DNA of 64,000 bases from JABGQS01 sp963674545 (GCA_963674545.2 CAXXFB010000001.1:2790001-2854000); one strand, 5' to 3'. Positions 8,525 through 17,360 are shown, numbered from the stretch's first letter. Numbers and translations: made by a program. The notes: generated from the letters alone by a model not told the origin.

Positions 8525-9742
8525 TTAGAGGTTTGCATCCTTGACTTTAAGCCCTCTCTTTTTTTCTTTTTTTAGTTTTGCCAAGCTCTTAAAATAAAGT
8601 GCGGCAAAAACAGCTGCTGCAACAGCCAGAGCAGCGCATAAAACAATAAGCACCAGTGCAAGAACCGAGATGCCTTCTTCAGGTTTTGATTCTTCCTGGT
8701 CGTTTTGAGCTTCTTCAGCTGCAGTTTCCGGCTGAGTCGTCGGTGCTACAGTCGTCTCCGGCGCAGCATCAGCAAAAGCTATATAGCGCTGAAGGGATCT
8801 GTCCTCAACGTTGTAAAGATAGAAGCCGACCTCTCCCGAAGCGCTGCGAACATAAACAAGATATACTGAACCGTCAGAGCCCGGCGGCAGCCAAGCGGGT
8901 ACATTCTTTTCGCCGAATTCCGTCATTACTTCTTCAAAACCGTTTGGTACCTGTGTTTGTTCGTCCGGCCAGATGAAAGTGAAGTATGCGGAAATAGACG
9001 TTACTGTGATATATGGGAAAAGAACATCTTTGCTCTCGTCATAAATATAGTAGCCGGCATTGCTTCCGTCTGTTTCAGATAAATACAGCAGTATGATGTC
9101 TTCACTGTCCGGTATCCCTGCACCTCCGACATATTCGTCATTATAAGTTACCTGCCTGTCGGTAAACCCAGACGGCAGAGAAAGGCTTCTCAGCGAACGC
9201 CATATATACATCTGTGCATCTGTGCCGAGGACGTTCTGTGCGGCTACCCCTGTAAGTGAGATGTCAACCGGCGTTTGCGTCACACCGTCAGTTCCTTCGG
9301 TATCAGTTCCGTCAGAAGCAATCGCTATGCTAACTCCTGCCTGAGCCTGACCAAGGTCATTCCCGTCGTAGTCAACAATGTTTTCTATAGAAAAGTCTAT
9401 TACTGCCTCGCCTGCGCCTATAGCAGCAAATTTAATGACTGTTGTCAGCGACGAAGAGTCGCCGCTTTGCATAGAGACCATGTTGATATATCCGTCTGAT
9501 GCCCCGCCGTTGCTGCTGACATATGAAAGAAGGGATGGGTCATAAGTGAACACGCCATCGGCCACAGCTATATGAGAGCCTGAAAGAGTGAGAGTCACTG
9601 TAACAGTATCACCTTCTGTAACAGATGTGGCATCCGCACTCACGTCCAAATCTGCTGCCAGCGCTGCCGCCGGAAAAACCAGCATGCAAGCTATTGCAAG
9701 AAGTGCGGTAAATATTTTTCTCTTTGTTTTTTTATTTTTCAA
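8525..9742 (-). CDS. Secreted, membrane-anchored cohesin-domain protein, 405 aa
   Basis: A signal peptide ends near residue 30 (AAALAA). Residues about 33-142 look like a cohesin or related beta-sandwich (SADATSVTEGDTVTVTLTL, later VFTYDPSLLSYVSS and GEAVIDFSI). Residues 160-325 form an unidentified extracellular region with two similar Tyr-rich pieces (YYIYDESKDVLFPY and FYLYNVEDRSLQRY). A Thr/Pro/Glu linker, one transmembrane helix (about 359-383) and a basic cytoplasmic tail follow. The start is TTG at 9742, 7 bases after AAAGGGGG; an upstream TTG at 9766 overlaps the preceding gene. The gene is 13 bases downstream of the SpoIID-dockerin gene, so the two are co-expressed and probably bind each other. 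Confidence 0.78.
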   Translation of the reverse strand: MKNKKTKRKIFTALLAIACMLVFPAAALAADLDVSADATSVTEGDTVTVTLTLSGSHIAVADGVFTYDPSLLSYVSSNGGASDGYINMVSMQSGDSSSLTTVIKFAAIGAGEAVIDFSIENIVDYDGNDLGQAQAGVSIAIASDGTDTEGTDGVTQTPVDISLTGVAAQNVLGTDAQMYIWRSLRSLSLPSGFTDRQVTYNDEYVGGAGIPDSEDIILLYLSETDGSNAGYYIYDESKDVLFPYITVTSISAYFTFIWPDEQTQVPNGFEEVMTEFGEKNVPAWLPPGSDGSVYLVYVRSASGEVGFYLYNVEDRSLQRYIAFADAAPETTVAPTTQPETAAEEAQNDQEESKPEEGISVLALVLIVLCAALAVAAAVFAALYFKSLAKLKKEKKRGLKVKDANL

Positions 9743-9755
9743 AGGTATTCCCCCT

Positions 9756-11504
9756 TTATTGCTCAATGCTGTATTTGCCCTGAATATGCTTTAGAAGCAA
9801 AAGTACGTCATAGCTGTCGATTTCTCCGTCGTGGTTTATATCAGCAGCAGCTAGGTATACTCCGGATAGTCTGCTTATTCCCATCAAGTGGTGCCTTAGT
9901 GCATCAAGGTCTCCCTGTGTTATTTGCCCGTTTCCGTCGATATCACCGTATATGATAACAGCAAGATCGAAATATGAGTTTCCGTCTGAATATATCGTTC
10001 TTATGAAATCGCCTGTTGATACGGCGGAACCTGTCTTTTCCTCTCCTTTAGACGATATCATGCTAAGCTCGCCTTCCGCTGTTGATATCCCTGCCAACAG
10101 TTTTCTTACGCTTGTGCCCAGTTCAACGCCGCTTATTCCTGTTTTATCGATAGTGTATTTTTTGCTCGAAAGTGCTGGCGCTGTTTCGAAAGTGCCGATA
10201 TTGCGAAGCTGAGTATCAACGTAGTAAAAATACAGTATATCTGTAAAGCTTTGTCCTTCGGTGGCACGTTGCTCTGCGCCACGCTGGCTAAGTCCCACGC
10301 CGTGGCCGTATCTTCTATTGGTGAAGAACCACCCTTCATACTGTTTGCCGTCCGCGTCAAGTGTTCCGGGTTCTGCGCCACGCACACGCAGCGTCCTTTT
10401 GCCTGCGTTGAATATGCCTTGCGGATTTTCGTCGGTGTTGACAAGTGCGTCGAGCGAAACGGTAAACATTACCTGCCCTTGTTTGCCGTCGGCTCCGGTC
10501 ACTATCATTACAACATCTGCTTTGGTGTAAGAGCGGCTGGGCGGGTCGTATATCGCAGAATGGGCTTTTATATATACAGTTGAAGTCAGAGTTACATGTC
10601 CGCCTGCTGCTTTGTCTGCGCCTGATTGAAGCATGTTATATACAAGCGGATCCATAAGCTCTATAGTCTCGGCGTTGAATTCATCTGGTATAAAAGATTT
10701 TTCTTCAAGGCTTGCAGGGTTGCGAAGGTCGAAGTCATCATCCTTTTGTACGTAATACGGCAGGTTGCTTGACCATACGTTTCCGGTAAGCTCTGTTTGT
10801 CCGCCATTCGAAGCGGCGTAATATGCCTGTATTATATTTCCGTTATAAGTCAGTATCTGTCCAAACGTCTCATCCACTGCAGCGATAGCACGAGTATATC
10901 TGCTCGCATAGCCGTGGTAAACCTGGTCGGCCGAAGTGTCGAGAATGTCATATTCACGCAGGCGGAATTTTGAACAGTTTGCTACTACATACCCTCGGGC
11001 GCATACAGCCTGTGCTTTCAGCGATTCCATGGGGAAGGTGTTGCTCATCTCATACGGCACAACGCCGTAAAGATAGTGCTCTACCGGCAGCGTGTTTATC
11101 ACACGTATATAGCCTTCAGAAACGTCGAAAGTTAAATCACCAAGGTATGTGCACACGCTGTACTTAGAGTTCGTCAGCCGTATGTATGCTGAAGTTCCGT
11201 CGTAGTCGCCGCTCTGCAGCGTGATGGAAGAAGCGGTGAACTCAGCATCTCCGCACGTCATCACAGGCCTGCTGCCGACGATGGATATCACAGCCTCGTC
11301 AGATTCGAAAACAAACTTCGGGTTTTCCTTAAGCGTATATTCGCCGATAAGGTCGATTTCCAGCGTTTTTGTTTTGTCTACGGAAAGAAGCACACGAACA
11401 TCCGTAGAATATGCGGCGGCATATGCTGTGGAAGGACCAAGCAATATAGTAAATATCGTTACGGCTGCAGCTATAAGCGCAATGTTTTTTCTGATAAATT
11501 TCAC
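9756..11504 (-). CDS. Secreted SpoIID/LytB-domain protein with C-terminal dockerin, 582 aa
   Basis: GTG start and signal peptide (cleavage near residue 31, AYAAA). The SpoIID core spans about 130-430, with the catalytic-type Glu in GVVPYEMS (Glu152) and the late motif YGHGVGLSQRGAEQ (399-412). SpoIID proteins are lytic transglycosylases acting on denuded peptidoglycan. Residues about 448-505 resemble the X-type modules that often precede dockerins. Residues 518-578 form a type I dockerin with two calcium loops, DIDGNGQITQGD and DINHDGEIDSYD. Its operon partner carries a cohesin-like domain and a membrane anchor, which suggests that the enzyme is held at the surface by a cohesin-dockerin contact. 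This is unlike the sporulation SpoIID, which is itself membrane-anchored. Confidence 0.9.
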   Translation of the reverse strand: MKFIRKNIALIAAAVTIFTILLGPSTAYAAAYSTDVRVLLSVDKTKTLEIDLIGEYTLKENPKFVFESDEAVISIVGSRPVMTCGDAEFTASSITLQSGDYDGTSAYIRLTNSKYSVCTYLGDLTFDVSEGYIRVINTLPVEHYLYGVVPYEMSNTFPMESLKAQAVCARGYVVANCSKFRLREYDILDTSADQVYHGYASRYTRAIAAVDETFGQILTYNGNIIQAYYAASNGGQTELTGNVWSSNLPYYVQKDDDFDLRNPASLEEKSFIPDEFNAETIELMDPLVYNMLQSGADKAAGGHVTLTSTVYIKAHSAIYDPPSRSYTKADVVMIVTGADGKQGQVMFTVSLDALVNTDENPQGIFNAGKRTLRVRGAEPGTLDADGKQYEGWFFTNRRYGHGVGLSQRGAEQRATEGQSFTDILYFYYVDTQLRNIGTFETAPALSSKKYTIDKTGISGVELGTSVRKLLAGISTAEGELSMISSKGEEKTGSAVSTGDFIRTIYSDGNSYFDLAVIIYGDIDGNGQITQGDLDALRHHLMGISRLSGVYLAAADINHDGEIDSYDVLLLLKHIQGKYSIEQ

Positions 11505-11661
11505 GTCAGTTCCTTTTGAGAGTCAGAGTTCTATGTTAACTATATGTTAACACAATGATACCTTCTGGCAGCAAAACCGTCAATGCCATCTGGGAAAAGT
11601 TTACTTTTTTTGTTGATATTATTTAGGGGAAGGGAGTAGGGAAGCGCTTATAAGCGGTAAG

Positions 11662-12036
11662 CTACATGCTAAACGCAGTAATCCAAAAGCAGACACTGGC
11701 TGCTGCCGAAAGCGGCGTCATGAAAAACTTTTCCTTCTTACTTTTCGACAGAAAATTCATTATTGTGTTAATAACAAGATATGAAGCAAAGAATATGCAG
11801 ATTATTTTTGTAACGATTTTTGAAAACCAAAGCGGCATAAAACCGCCTGCCTGCAATATAATCAGAATAGCAAAAACTTGAATCACAAGAGAAACCAAAG
11901 CAATGATCCGCAACTTTGCGGGCAGGACTTTGTGTTTTCCTCCCATTGTGAATTCGCCAAGCGGAGCGCTAAGAGCCGCAAGTAAAGTTATGACTGCGAC
12001 GATTCCAAAGAGGCAAGCGCCGATGATTGCTGTCAT
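11662..12036 (-). CDS. Small integral membrane protein, 124 aa
   Basis: Four hydrophobic segments are visible (residues about 3-25, 43-65, 72-90 and 102-122), joined by short loops; KSKKEK is probably cytoplasmic. There is no signal peptide or known motif. It is monocistronic. I do not recognise a function. Confidence 0.65.
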   Translation of the reverse strand: MTAIIGACLFGIVAVITLLAALSAPLGEFTMGGKHKVLPAKLRIIALVSLVIQVFAILIILQAGGFMPLWFSKIVTKIICIFFASYLVINTIMNFLSKSKKEKFFMTPLSAAASVCFWITAFSM

Positions 12037-12120
12037 TGAGTGATACCATCCTTTTGATTGTTTTTGCTATATTAACTGCACATTTTTTCTATAATGCCGA
12101 TTCTAAATTATTTGAAAAAT

Positions 12121-12555
12121 CTATAGAAATTTTTTAAATCCTTTTACTATATCTATATCGTAACCAAGCGACTCATAAAACTGATGAGCTCTCTTTCTTT
12201 CGGAAGAGGATATAAAAAATATATAATAGCAATTTTTATTTTTAGCATAATTTTCGATATAGCTTATAAGCTTTTTACCAATTCCCTTCCCACGACAACT
12301 ACTTTTTACAATGACATTTTCTAAAACCATAAAAGGTCTACACTCACCGACAACATCGTGACAGACAATAGACATGAGTGAACCGACTAAAATTTTGTCG
12401 TCTTTGGCACCAATTAATAAATAATCAGAATTAGAATTGATCCATTCAAAACTTTTTTTCAGCTTATTTAAATCCGTTTTTTTATCCGAAAGTTCTTCAT
12501 ACAAAGATGACAATGATGGCAAATCACTATCTTCTAAGCGGTTAATCGTAATCAT
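12121..12555 (-). CDS. GNAT-family N-acetyltransferase, 144 aa
   Basis: Acetyl-CoA-dependent acetyltransferase. The CoA pyrophosphate loop is SSCRGKGIGKKLISYIENYAK (Q/RxxGxG/A type), and HQFYESLGYDID is the usual last helix and strand. The coding sequence is more AT-rich than its neighbours. The substrate is not predictable. Confidence 0.85.
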   Translation of the reverse strand: MITINRLEDSDLPSLSSLYEELSDKKTDLNKLKKSFEWINSNSDYLLIGAKDDKILVGSLMSIVCHDVVGECRPFMVLENVIVKSSCRGKGIGKKLISYIENYAKNKNCYYIFFISSSERKRAHQFYESLGYDIDIVKGFKKFL

Positions 12556-12680
12556 TTACTTCTCCTCTTATTCTGTAAAAACACATTACAGTATGCCCAT
12601 AATATACAATTATACCAATATACCACATTTAATTTTTTTTAGTTCTCAGAAAATATAAACATCTCATTGTAGATTTGCAT

Positions 12681-12887
12681 CTACTTTTTCTTATCGAAAA
12701 CGACCGTCTGTTCTTTTAGCGAAATTTTGCTGACCTGATATCCATATTCGAGCAGTTCCTTTTTGTAGTTTAAAAAAGAATGGTCTATCTCGAATCCCAA
12801 GACATCATGAATTTCAGCGAAAGAGAGCTTGACTGACGATGCGTCGTTATTCTGGATGTATTCCCATAGGGCATTGTATTTGCTCAT
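12681..12887 (-). CDS. Small conserved protein, 68 aa
   Basis: Reads MSKYNALWEYIQNN then KLSFAEIHDVLGFEIDHSFLNYKKELLEYGYQV. This pattern is shared by many short cytoplasmic proteins often found next to mobile or defence genes, and its role is unknown. An upstream in-frame ATG at 12914 would add nine residues, but the MSKYNALW start fits the family better. Confidence 0.55.
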   Translation of the reverse strand: MSKYNALWEYIQNNDASSVKLSFAEIHDVLGFEIDHSFLNYKKELLEYGYQVSKISLKEQTVVFDKKK

Positions 12888-13040
12888 GATAACGATTTCG
12901 CCATCCGACCACATTTTTCCTGTTTATGCTTACCGATATTGGCAAGATGTCGCCAATCTTAATGGGAATCCCGCCGTTCCCTATGGTCACTTTCAGGCCA
13001 CGTCGCCTGCCTTCATCTGCCGCAGGCAGCGGCAGGCTCC

Positions 13041-13123
13041 GGTTCGATTCCCTTCGCTTCAAAATAAAAAGACCGGATTTTGTCCGGTCTTTTTATTTTG
13101 GAGCGGGTGAAGGGAATCGAACC
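13041..13123. repeat. Large imperfect inverted repeat spanning the tRNA-Gly 3' end and its terminator
   Basis: Outer arms GGTTCGATTCCCTTC (13041-13055) and its exact complement (13109-13123, inside the T-arm of tRNA-Gly) flank an inner perfect 17-bp stem (13061-13077 with 13083-13099). The inner part is a normal terminator. The outer part means that a mirror copy of the tRNA T-arm lies on the far side of it. Confidence 0.85.
13061..13099 (-). terminator. Strong bidirectional terminator of tRNA-Gly
   Basis: A 17-bp perfect stem (AAAATAAAAAGACCGGA and its complement) with a 5-base loop. T-rich on both strands, directly after the tRNA. Confidence 0.85.
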
Positions 13124-13172
13124 CTCATAGCCAGCTTGGGAAGCTGGAGCTCTGCCACTGAGCTACACCCGC
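13099..13172 (-). tRNA. tRNA-Gly (anticodon CCC)
   Basis: The 74-base sequence on the minus strand folds as a cloverleaf: acceptor GCGGGTG with CACCCGC, D-arm AGCTCAGTGGCAGAGCT, anticodon stem CCAGC/GCTGG with loop TTCCCAA (anticodon CCC), T-arm AGGGTTCGATTCCCT, discriminator T and an encoded CCA. Confidence 0.96.
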
Positions 13173-13218
13173 AGTAAGCTTTTCACATTATAACACAAAA
13201 CAATAAAAATGCTAAGTA

Positions 13219-13560
13219 TTATTTACTTAAATTTTTACCGTATTTTACAACGTCTACGTCATTTACCAAAACGAGCCCTTCGTTCACCATTTCCTCTATT
13301 ACAGGCAGCGCTTTGTCGATTCTTTCAGGCTTATCTATAGCTTCAATCACTATAGGTAAACTGGAGCTTAGCTCAAGTATTCTTGTGGTACTTATGCGCT
13401 TTCCCTGCCCATAGCCTTCTATGCCGCGCATGACTGTTACTCCGGCGATGTCCAGCTTTTTGAGCTCGAGCACGACGGCGTGGTAGAGACTGTGTCCCTT
13501 ATATTTAGAATCTTCGCTGACATACACCTTCATTATTCTGCACTTGCCGTTAATATTCAT
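13219..13560 (-). CDS. DUF190 family protein, 113 aa
   Basis: A small PII-like protein of the DUF190 family: MKVYVSEDSKYKGHSLYHAVVLELKKLDIAGVTVMRGIEGYG, later LPIVIEAID. DUF190 genes commonly sit beside crcB, as here, where it is third after two crcB genes with 15 bases between. By PII-like structure it may be a ligand sensor for the fluoride channel, which is an inference. The better start may be the internal Met of KCRIMKVYVSED. Confidence 0.88.
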   Translation of the reverse strand: MNINGKCRIMKVYVSEDSKYKGHSLYHAVVLELKKLDIAGVTVMRGIEGYGQGKRISTTRILELSSSLPIVIEAIDKPERIDKALPVIEEMVNEGLVLVNDVDVVKYGKNLSK

Positions 13561-13575
13561 ATTACTATCCTTTCT

Positions 13576-13932
13576 TTAAAACAATCCGCCGATGTAATAG
13601 CCCGCAAAGTACATAGCCATACCGACTATTAGCGTACCCGTGATGTAGATTACTGCGTTCTTTTTCTCGTTGTCTGCAAATAGACTTATCTCCTCATACA
13701 TGAAGGTCGAAAACGTCGTGAATGCACCGAGGAACCCGTCGCCTAAAAGAGTATATGCGTTTCCTGTCACCTGCAGCCCCATCAGCAGTCCTAGCAGCAG
13801 CGGTCCCAAAGTGTTGGCCGCAAATGTGCCGAAAGGTATTACGGAGTCTGACCTTGACTGTATCGCTTTGCCGACTGTGTATCTTGCCAGAGCTCCGAGC
13901 GCACCGCCTATCACAATGAATAATATGCTCAT
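13576..13932 (-). CDS. crcB: CrcB/Fluc fluoride channel subunit, 118 aa
   Basis: Small four-helix fluoride exporter subunit. Family motifs are GGALGALARYTVGK at the N-terminus, GTFAANTLGPLLLGLL in helix 2 and GFLGAFTTFSTFMYE in helix 3, the fluoride-pore Phe/Thr/Ser track. It lies 5 bases downstream of a second, different crcB, so the pair probably forms a heterodimeric dual-topology channel that lets toxic fluoride leave the cell. Confidence 0.93.
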   Translation of the reverse strand: MSILFIVIGGALGALARYTVGKAIQSRSDSVIPFGTFAANTLGPLLLGLLMGLQVTGNAYTLLGDGFLGAFTTFSTFMYEEISLFADNEKKNAVIYITGTLIVGMAMYFAGYYIGGLF

Positions 13933-13937
13933 GAGCT

Positions 13938-14339
13938 TTATACCCCGCTTTTTCCAAGCGAGATGCGCTTTATTATTTTGTTGGCAAGTGCCATGCCAAG
14001 ATACCCCGCTGCTATGCCTAGAAGGGGAGTGGCAATGAAATACACCGCCCCCAAAGCGGCAGAACCGGATAAAAACAGCGATGCCGTTTCCTTGCAGAAC
14101 GTAGAGAACGTTGTGAAGCCGCCCAGCAGCCCAACAGTTGCGCCCAGCCTTGCATCAGAGCTTATCCTTACCATCTGCAGTGACAGAGTCACAAACAGCG
14201 TCAGCACGAAACACCCGATAATGTTCGTTATGAGTGTGTTTACCGGGAACTGGTCTGTTATCTGTATTAACTTGACAAGATATCGCAGAACAGCGCCGCC
14301 GGCGCCTCCGAGTGCGATATATATGTACTTACGCAACAA
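13938..14339 (-). CDS. crcB: CrcB/Fluc fluoride channel subunit, 133 aa
   Basis: Second Fluc subunit, first gene of the operon. It shows GGAGGAVLRYLVKL, NTLITNIIGCFVLTLF and GLLGGFTTFSTFCKE, and a basic C-terminal tail (NKIIKRISLGKSGV). In paired Fluc systems the two chains insert in opposite orientations, and the differing charge of the two ends here fits that. There is a TATAAT about 75 bases upstream, but I do not see a convincing fluoride riboswitch. Confidence 0.93.
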   Translation of the reverse strand: MLRKYIYIALGGAGGAVLRYLVKLIQITDQFPVNTLITNIIGCFVLTLFVTLSLQMVRISSDARLGATVGLLGGFTTFSTFCKETASLFLSGSAALGAVYFIATPLLGIAAGYLGMALANKIIKRISLGKSGV

Positions 14340-14435
14340 AACCTCTTTTCAATGATCCTAATATATAAGATTGGCGGCCCATATGTTGAAAGCCGCCAGC
14401 CGTTGTCTGTTACTCTATTAATTATAACACTTATA

Positions 14436-15605
14436 TCAGCCTGCGTGCTCTGCTTTCATAGCGTTATACTGCGCTACTATCTTGTCTTTGAGCTCGCCGT
14501 CTATGCTGCTGTATTCTTCAACAGCTTTTTCTATGCCGTTTTCAGCTATATACTGCTGTATCTCTACAGCAGAAGCGTCTTTCGGGTTGTCGAACAGATA
14601 GCCTGCGGCAATAGCCGGTATGATGCCGTCTGCGCTCATTCCCTGCTCAATGCAGTAAAGCGCTGCTCCGACCAGCCTGTCTATGTTCTTGAGCTTCCTT
14701 TTTGGGTCTCCGCCAACTCTTGCGTTAGTGTCTTTGAGCGCACGGTTGCCAAAGCGTCTTATAAGGTCGTAAACGTTGGCTTCGACTTCTTGTATAGGTA
14801 TGCCATAGTCTTTGCTGAGCGCATGCGCTACGTTGAGCATTGCTGCTTTTGCCTTATCGGCAATCTCTTTATCTTCGGCAGACTCATAAACAAAAGTATA
14901 TCCTTTCAGCCATCCGAAATATGCACATATTGCGTGCCCCATATTGTGAATAAACAGCTTTCTGCGAATATAGAACCCAAACGGCGAGAAAGGTATAAGG
15001 TTATTGAGCTTCGGAATATCCCCAACGAAAGCGTCTTTGTCTACGGGCAGCTCTTCATAAGGCTCAACGACTACACGCAGGAAGTTATCGCCTCTCATCT
15101 CGGCTGTCATCACTGGAACCATCCTGCCTATTGAAGCTTCCACCAGCCCGACTTTGTTGTCAAGATAATCTCTTGTTTGCGGCTGCACGGCCTGCTCCAG
15201 CAGTCCTCTTAAATACTTGTCTGCATCAAGAAGGTTTTCTGCAATGATAATATTAAGCGGCGCTTTGCCAGCCTGCGCTCTAGAATCAAGTCCGGCTGCG
15301 ATGTTTCCGGCGATCTTCGGCAATATATTTACTCCGACTGCCGTAGCCATTATATCGGCGCTCAATATCTCGCCTATGACCGCCTGCTTGTCTAATCCGC
15401 TGACTGCGCTTGCATTCTTGACCATTACTTCTTTGTCGCCTTCGTTGGACACCATTTTTACGGGATACTGTCCGTCGGCATTAAGCTTGTCTACAACCTC
15501 CTGTACAACGTCTATGAAAACGACTTGCATTCCGGATTCGGAAAACACCTTTCCTATAAACCCTCTGCCGATGTTTCCGGCGCCGTACATTACTGCTTTT
15601 TTCAT
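14436..15605 (-). CDS. mtlD: Mannitol-1-phosphate 5-dehydrogenase, 389 aa
   Basis: NAD-dependent oxidation of mannitol-1-phosphate to fructose-6-phosphate. The N-terminal Rossmann motif is MKKAVMYGAGNIGRGFIG; IIIAENLLDAD and the catalytic Lys region RRKLFIHNMGHAICAYFG are typical of the polyol dehydrogenase family. Length matches MtlD. The start is the ATG at 15605 behind AAAGGAG; the longer reading lacks a ribosome site. No mannitol PTS genes are adjacent, so the substrate phosphate must come from an unlinked transporter. Confidence 0.9.
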   Translation of the reverse strand: MKKAVMYGAGNIGRGFIGKVFSESGMQVVFIDVVQEVVDKLNADGQYPVKMVSNEGDKEVMVKNASAVSGLDKQAVIGEILSADIMATAVGVNILPKIAGNIAAGLDSRAQAGKAPLNIIIAENLLDADKYLRGLLEQAVQPQTRDYLDNKVGLVEASIGRMVPVMTAEMRGDNFLRVVVEPYEELPVDKDAFVGDIPKLNNLIPFSPFGFYIRRKLFIHNMGHAICAYFGWLKGYTFVYESAEDKEIADKAKAAMLNVAHALSKDYGIPIQEVEANVYDLIRRFGNRALKDTNARVGGDPKRKLKNIDRLVGAALYCIEQGMSADGIIPAIAAGYLFDNPKDASAVEIQQYIAENGIEKAVEEYSSIDGELKDKIVAQYNAMKAEHAG

Positions 15606-15796
15606 GATGAAAACTCCTTTGCAAAGATTTAAAACTTTATTACTCAAAGATAATACACTTTAAGCCTAGCAGTGTCAATTCTGCTATGACCATAGCCAAT
15701 TTTTTCACACTTTGACTTTGAGCTGATTTTCAGTGTGGGGTTCTGTGCAGTTAATTACAGTAAGTGGTATACAACGACATTCATTAAAAAGCCAAC

Positions 15797-15826
15797 AAAA
15801 AAAGGTCGGATTATGGACCTTTTTTA
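15797..15826 (-). terminator. Terminator downstream of the ferredoxin gene
   Basis: On the minus strand AAAAAAGGTC pairs with GACCTTTTTT. A second hairpin without a T-run (TTCCTTAAG / CTTAAGGAA, 15840-15866) lies between it and the ferredoxin stop. Confidence 0.75.
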
Positions 15827-15871
15827 AAGTTTACATAGATTCCTTAAGAATGCGGGCCTTAAGGAAGGTTT

Positions 15872-16042
15872 TTACTCAGGCGATATTGCGTCTGTCGGGC
15901 AAACGTCTACGCATGCGCCGCAGTCTATGCAAGTGTCAGCATCGATAACGTACTGAGTATCACCTTCAGAGATAGCACTCGAAGGACATTCGCTTTCGCA
16001 AGCTCCGCAAGAGATGCATTCATCACTGATTACATATGCCAT
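15872..16042 (-). CDS. 2[4Fe-4S] ferredoxin, 56 aa
   Basis: Clostridial-type electron carrier. Two complete cluster motifs are seen, CISCGACESECP and CIDCGACVDVCP, each CxxCxxCxxxCP. Length is the classic 55-56 residues. The start is the ATG at 16042 behind GGAGG. It is monocistronic with its own terminator. Confidence 0.96.
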   Translation of the reverse strand: MAYVISDECISCGACESECPSSAISEGDTQYVIDADTCIDCGACVDVCPTDAISPE

Positions 16043-16130
16043 GGTATTCACCTCCGTATTTATTAACGTGTATATTGTATATTCGCCGCTTGAAAAATGC
16101 AAGTAGTTTTTACCGCATACCGAAAATGTA

Positions 16131-17120
16131 TCATGGTTGTTGAATATTTACATAAAGCCCGTCTTTTCCTGCTGTTGCTTTCTCATATATTATATCGGCT
16201 ATTGCAACGTCATAGGCGCCTATGCCAATAGGCAGCCCGAATATTTTTTCTTCATTGTGCTCACGCCCCGGCATATTACCGCTTACTATCTGCCCCAGCT
16301 CGCAGTAAAGGTCACTGTCCGTTATTCTTTTGTTCTTGGTAAGCTCCTTTAATTCACCCCTGTGTTTTGCCTGCTCCCACGAGTCGGTGATTATCTTTGC
16401 GTCTGAAAGCGCAAAATCGTCTTCTACCTGCTGATAGCTGCCCATGCCCAGCACTGTGGTCCCCGGCTGTATCCACTCGTTTTTAAAGAAAGGGCACTTT
16501 GCGGTAGTCAGCATAACTATCAGCCCTGCCTTTCTGGCTGTCTCCTCCAGCCCCGTACTGATGTGCAGCCTGTTTCCGAGCGGTGTGCCTTCAACGGCAT
16601 TGATGAACTCTTCAATCCTTTGCACATCAAGGTCATATAAATGAATACCGGCATCCGGATGCTCATAACCAAGACATCTGGCTGCCATACGGCCCTGTGC
16701 GCCTGCTCCGACTATCAGGATATCTTTTAGGTTCTTTGCTGAAAGATACCTCGAAAACACCGCTGCTGATGCGCCTGTGCGGTAGTCTGATATAAGCCTT
16801 GCATCCATGATTGCCTTTGCATAACCGGTTGCCGGGTCGGTCAGCACGATAACGCCCATTATATATGGAAGGTTGTGCTCTCTGTTCTGTCCGAATCCGC
16901 CGATCCATTTTATACCTCCAACCTGTCTTTGCTGTACATACGCAGGCATAGCGTTGCACCATGCCTCGTGCCCCACTCCGGACATATCAGTATGCGTTTT
17001 TGGAGGCATGTTTATCCGTCCTGCTCCAAGCTCATGAAATACAAAATCTACCGTTTCTACGGCCATCTCAACATTTAGATACTTTTCTGTTTCCTGCGTG
17101 TTTAGAATAAGAGTACTCAT
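16131..17120 (-). CDS. Ornithine cyclodeaminase / mu-crystallin family protein, 329 aa
   Basis: NAD(P)-dependent oxidoreductase fold. Rossmann motif ILIVGAGAQGRMAARCLG (about residues 138-155), substrate-side motif GGIKWIGGFGQN and SDYRTGASAAVFSRYL match the family. Members include ornithine cyclodeaminase, alanine dehydrogenase and delta-1-pyrroline-2-carboxylate reductase, and the sequence alone does not choose between them. It stands alone in the window, and GGAACT precedes the ATG. Confidence 0.87.
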   Translation of the reverse strand: MSTLILNTQETEKYLNVEMAVETVDFVFHELGAGRINMPPKTHTDMSGVGHEAWCNAMPAYVQQRQVGGIKWIGGFGQNREHNLPYIMGVIVLTDPATGYAKAIMDARLISDYRTGASAAVFSRYLSAKNLKDILIVGAGAQGRMAARCLGYEHPDAGIHLYDLDVQRIEEFINAVEGTPLGNRLHISTGLEETARKAGLIVMLTTAKCPFFKNEWIQPGTTVLGMGSYQQVEDDFALSDAKIITDSWEQAKHRGELKELTKNKRITDSDLYCELGQIVSGNMPGREHNEEKIFGLPIGIGAYDVAIADIIYEKATAGKDGLYVNIQQP

Positions 17121-17337
17121 TTTGATCAGTAAAGTTCCTTTCTAAAAAAAGTCCGTTCGATGAATGTGATGTTATTATTAATTTTATACAAACTTAGGGG
17201 AGGATACAATTAAAAAAAGAAATTTAAGCAAATACTATTTTTTTCTTAATTTTACAGCGGCGGATGTCTTCCGGAGCAGTATTTATTAAGTGAAACAGAC
17301 AAAAAAGAAAGGAAAGAAAGGATAAGCTTTTGGAAAA

Positions 17338-17360
17338 GAAAAAGGGCGTCAGGCCCTTTT
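17338..17360 (-). terminator. Terminator after the lipoprotein gene
   Basis: AAAAGGGC / GCCCTTTTT on the minus strand, overlapping the stop codon. Confidence 0.75.

Noticed and set aside
12915..13040. Second tRNA gene on the plus strand ending at 13,060
   Set aside because: Only the T-arm-like stretch is present; no acceptor, D or anticodon arm can be folded.
14340..14440. Fluoride riboswitch before crcB
   Set aside because: Only a simple GGCGGC/GCCGCC hairpin is visible; the conserved pseudoknot and GATG...CCTAC core are absent.
14352..15134. Long plus-strand frame opposite mtlD
   Set aside because: It is antisense to a clear dehydrogenase, has no ribosome site and no family signature.
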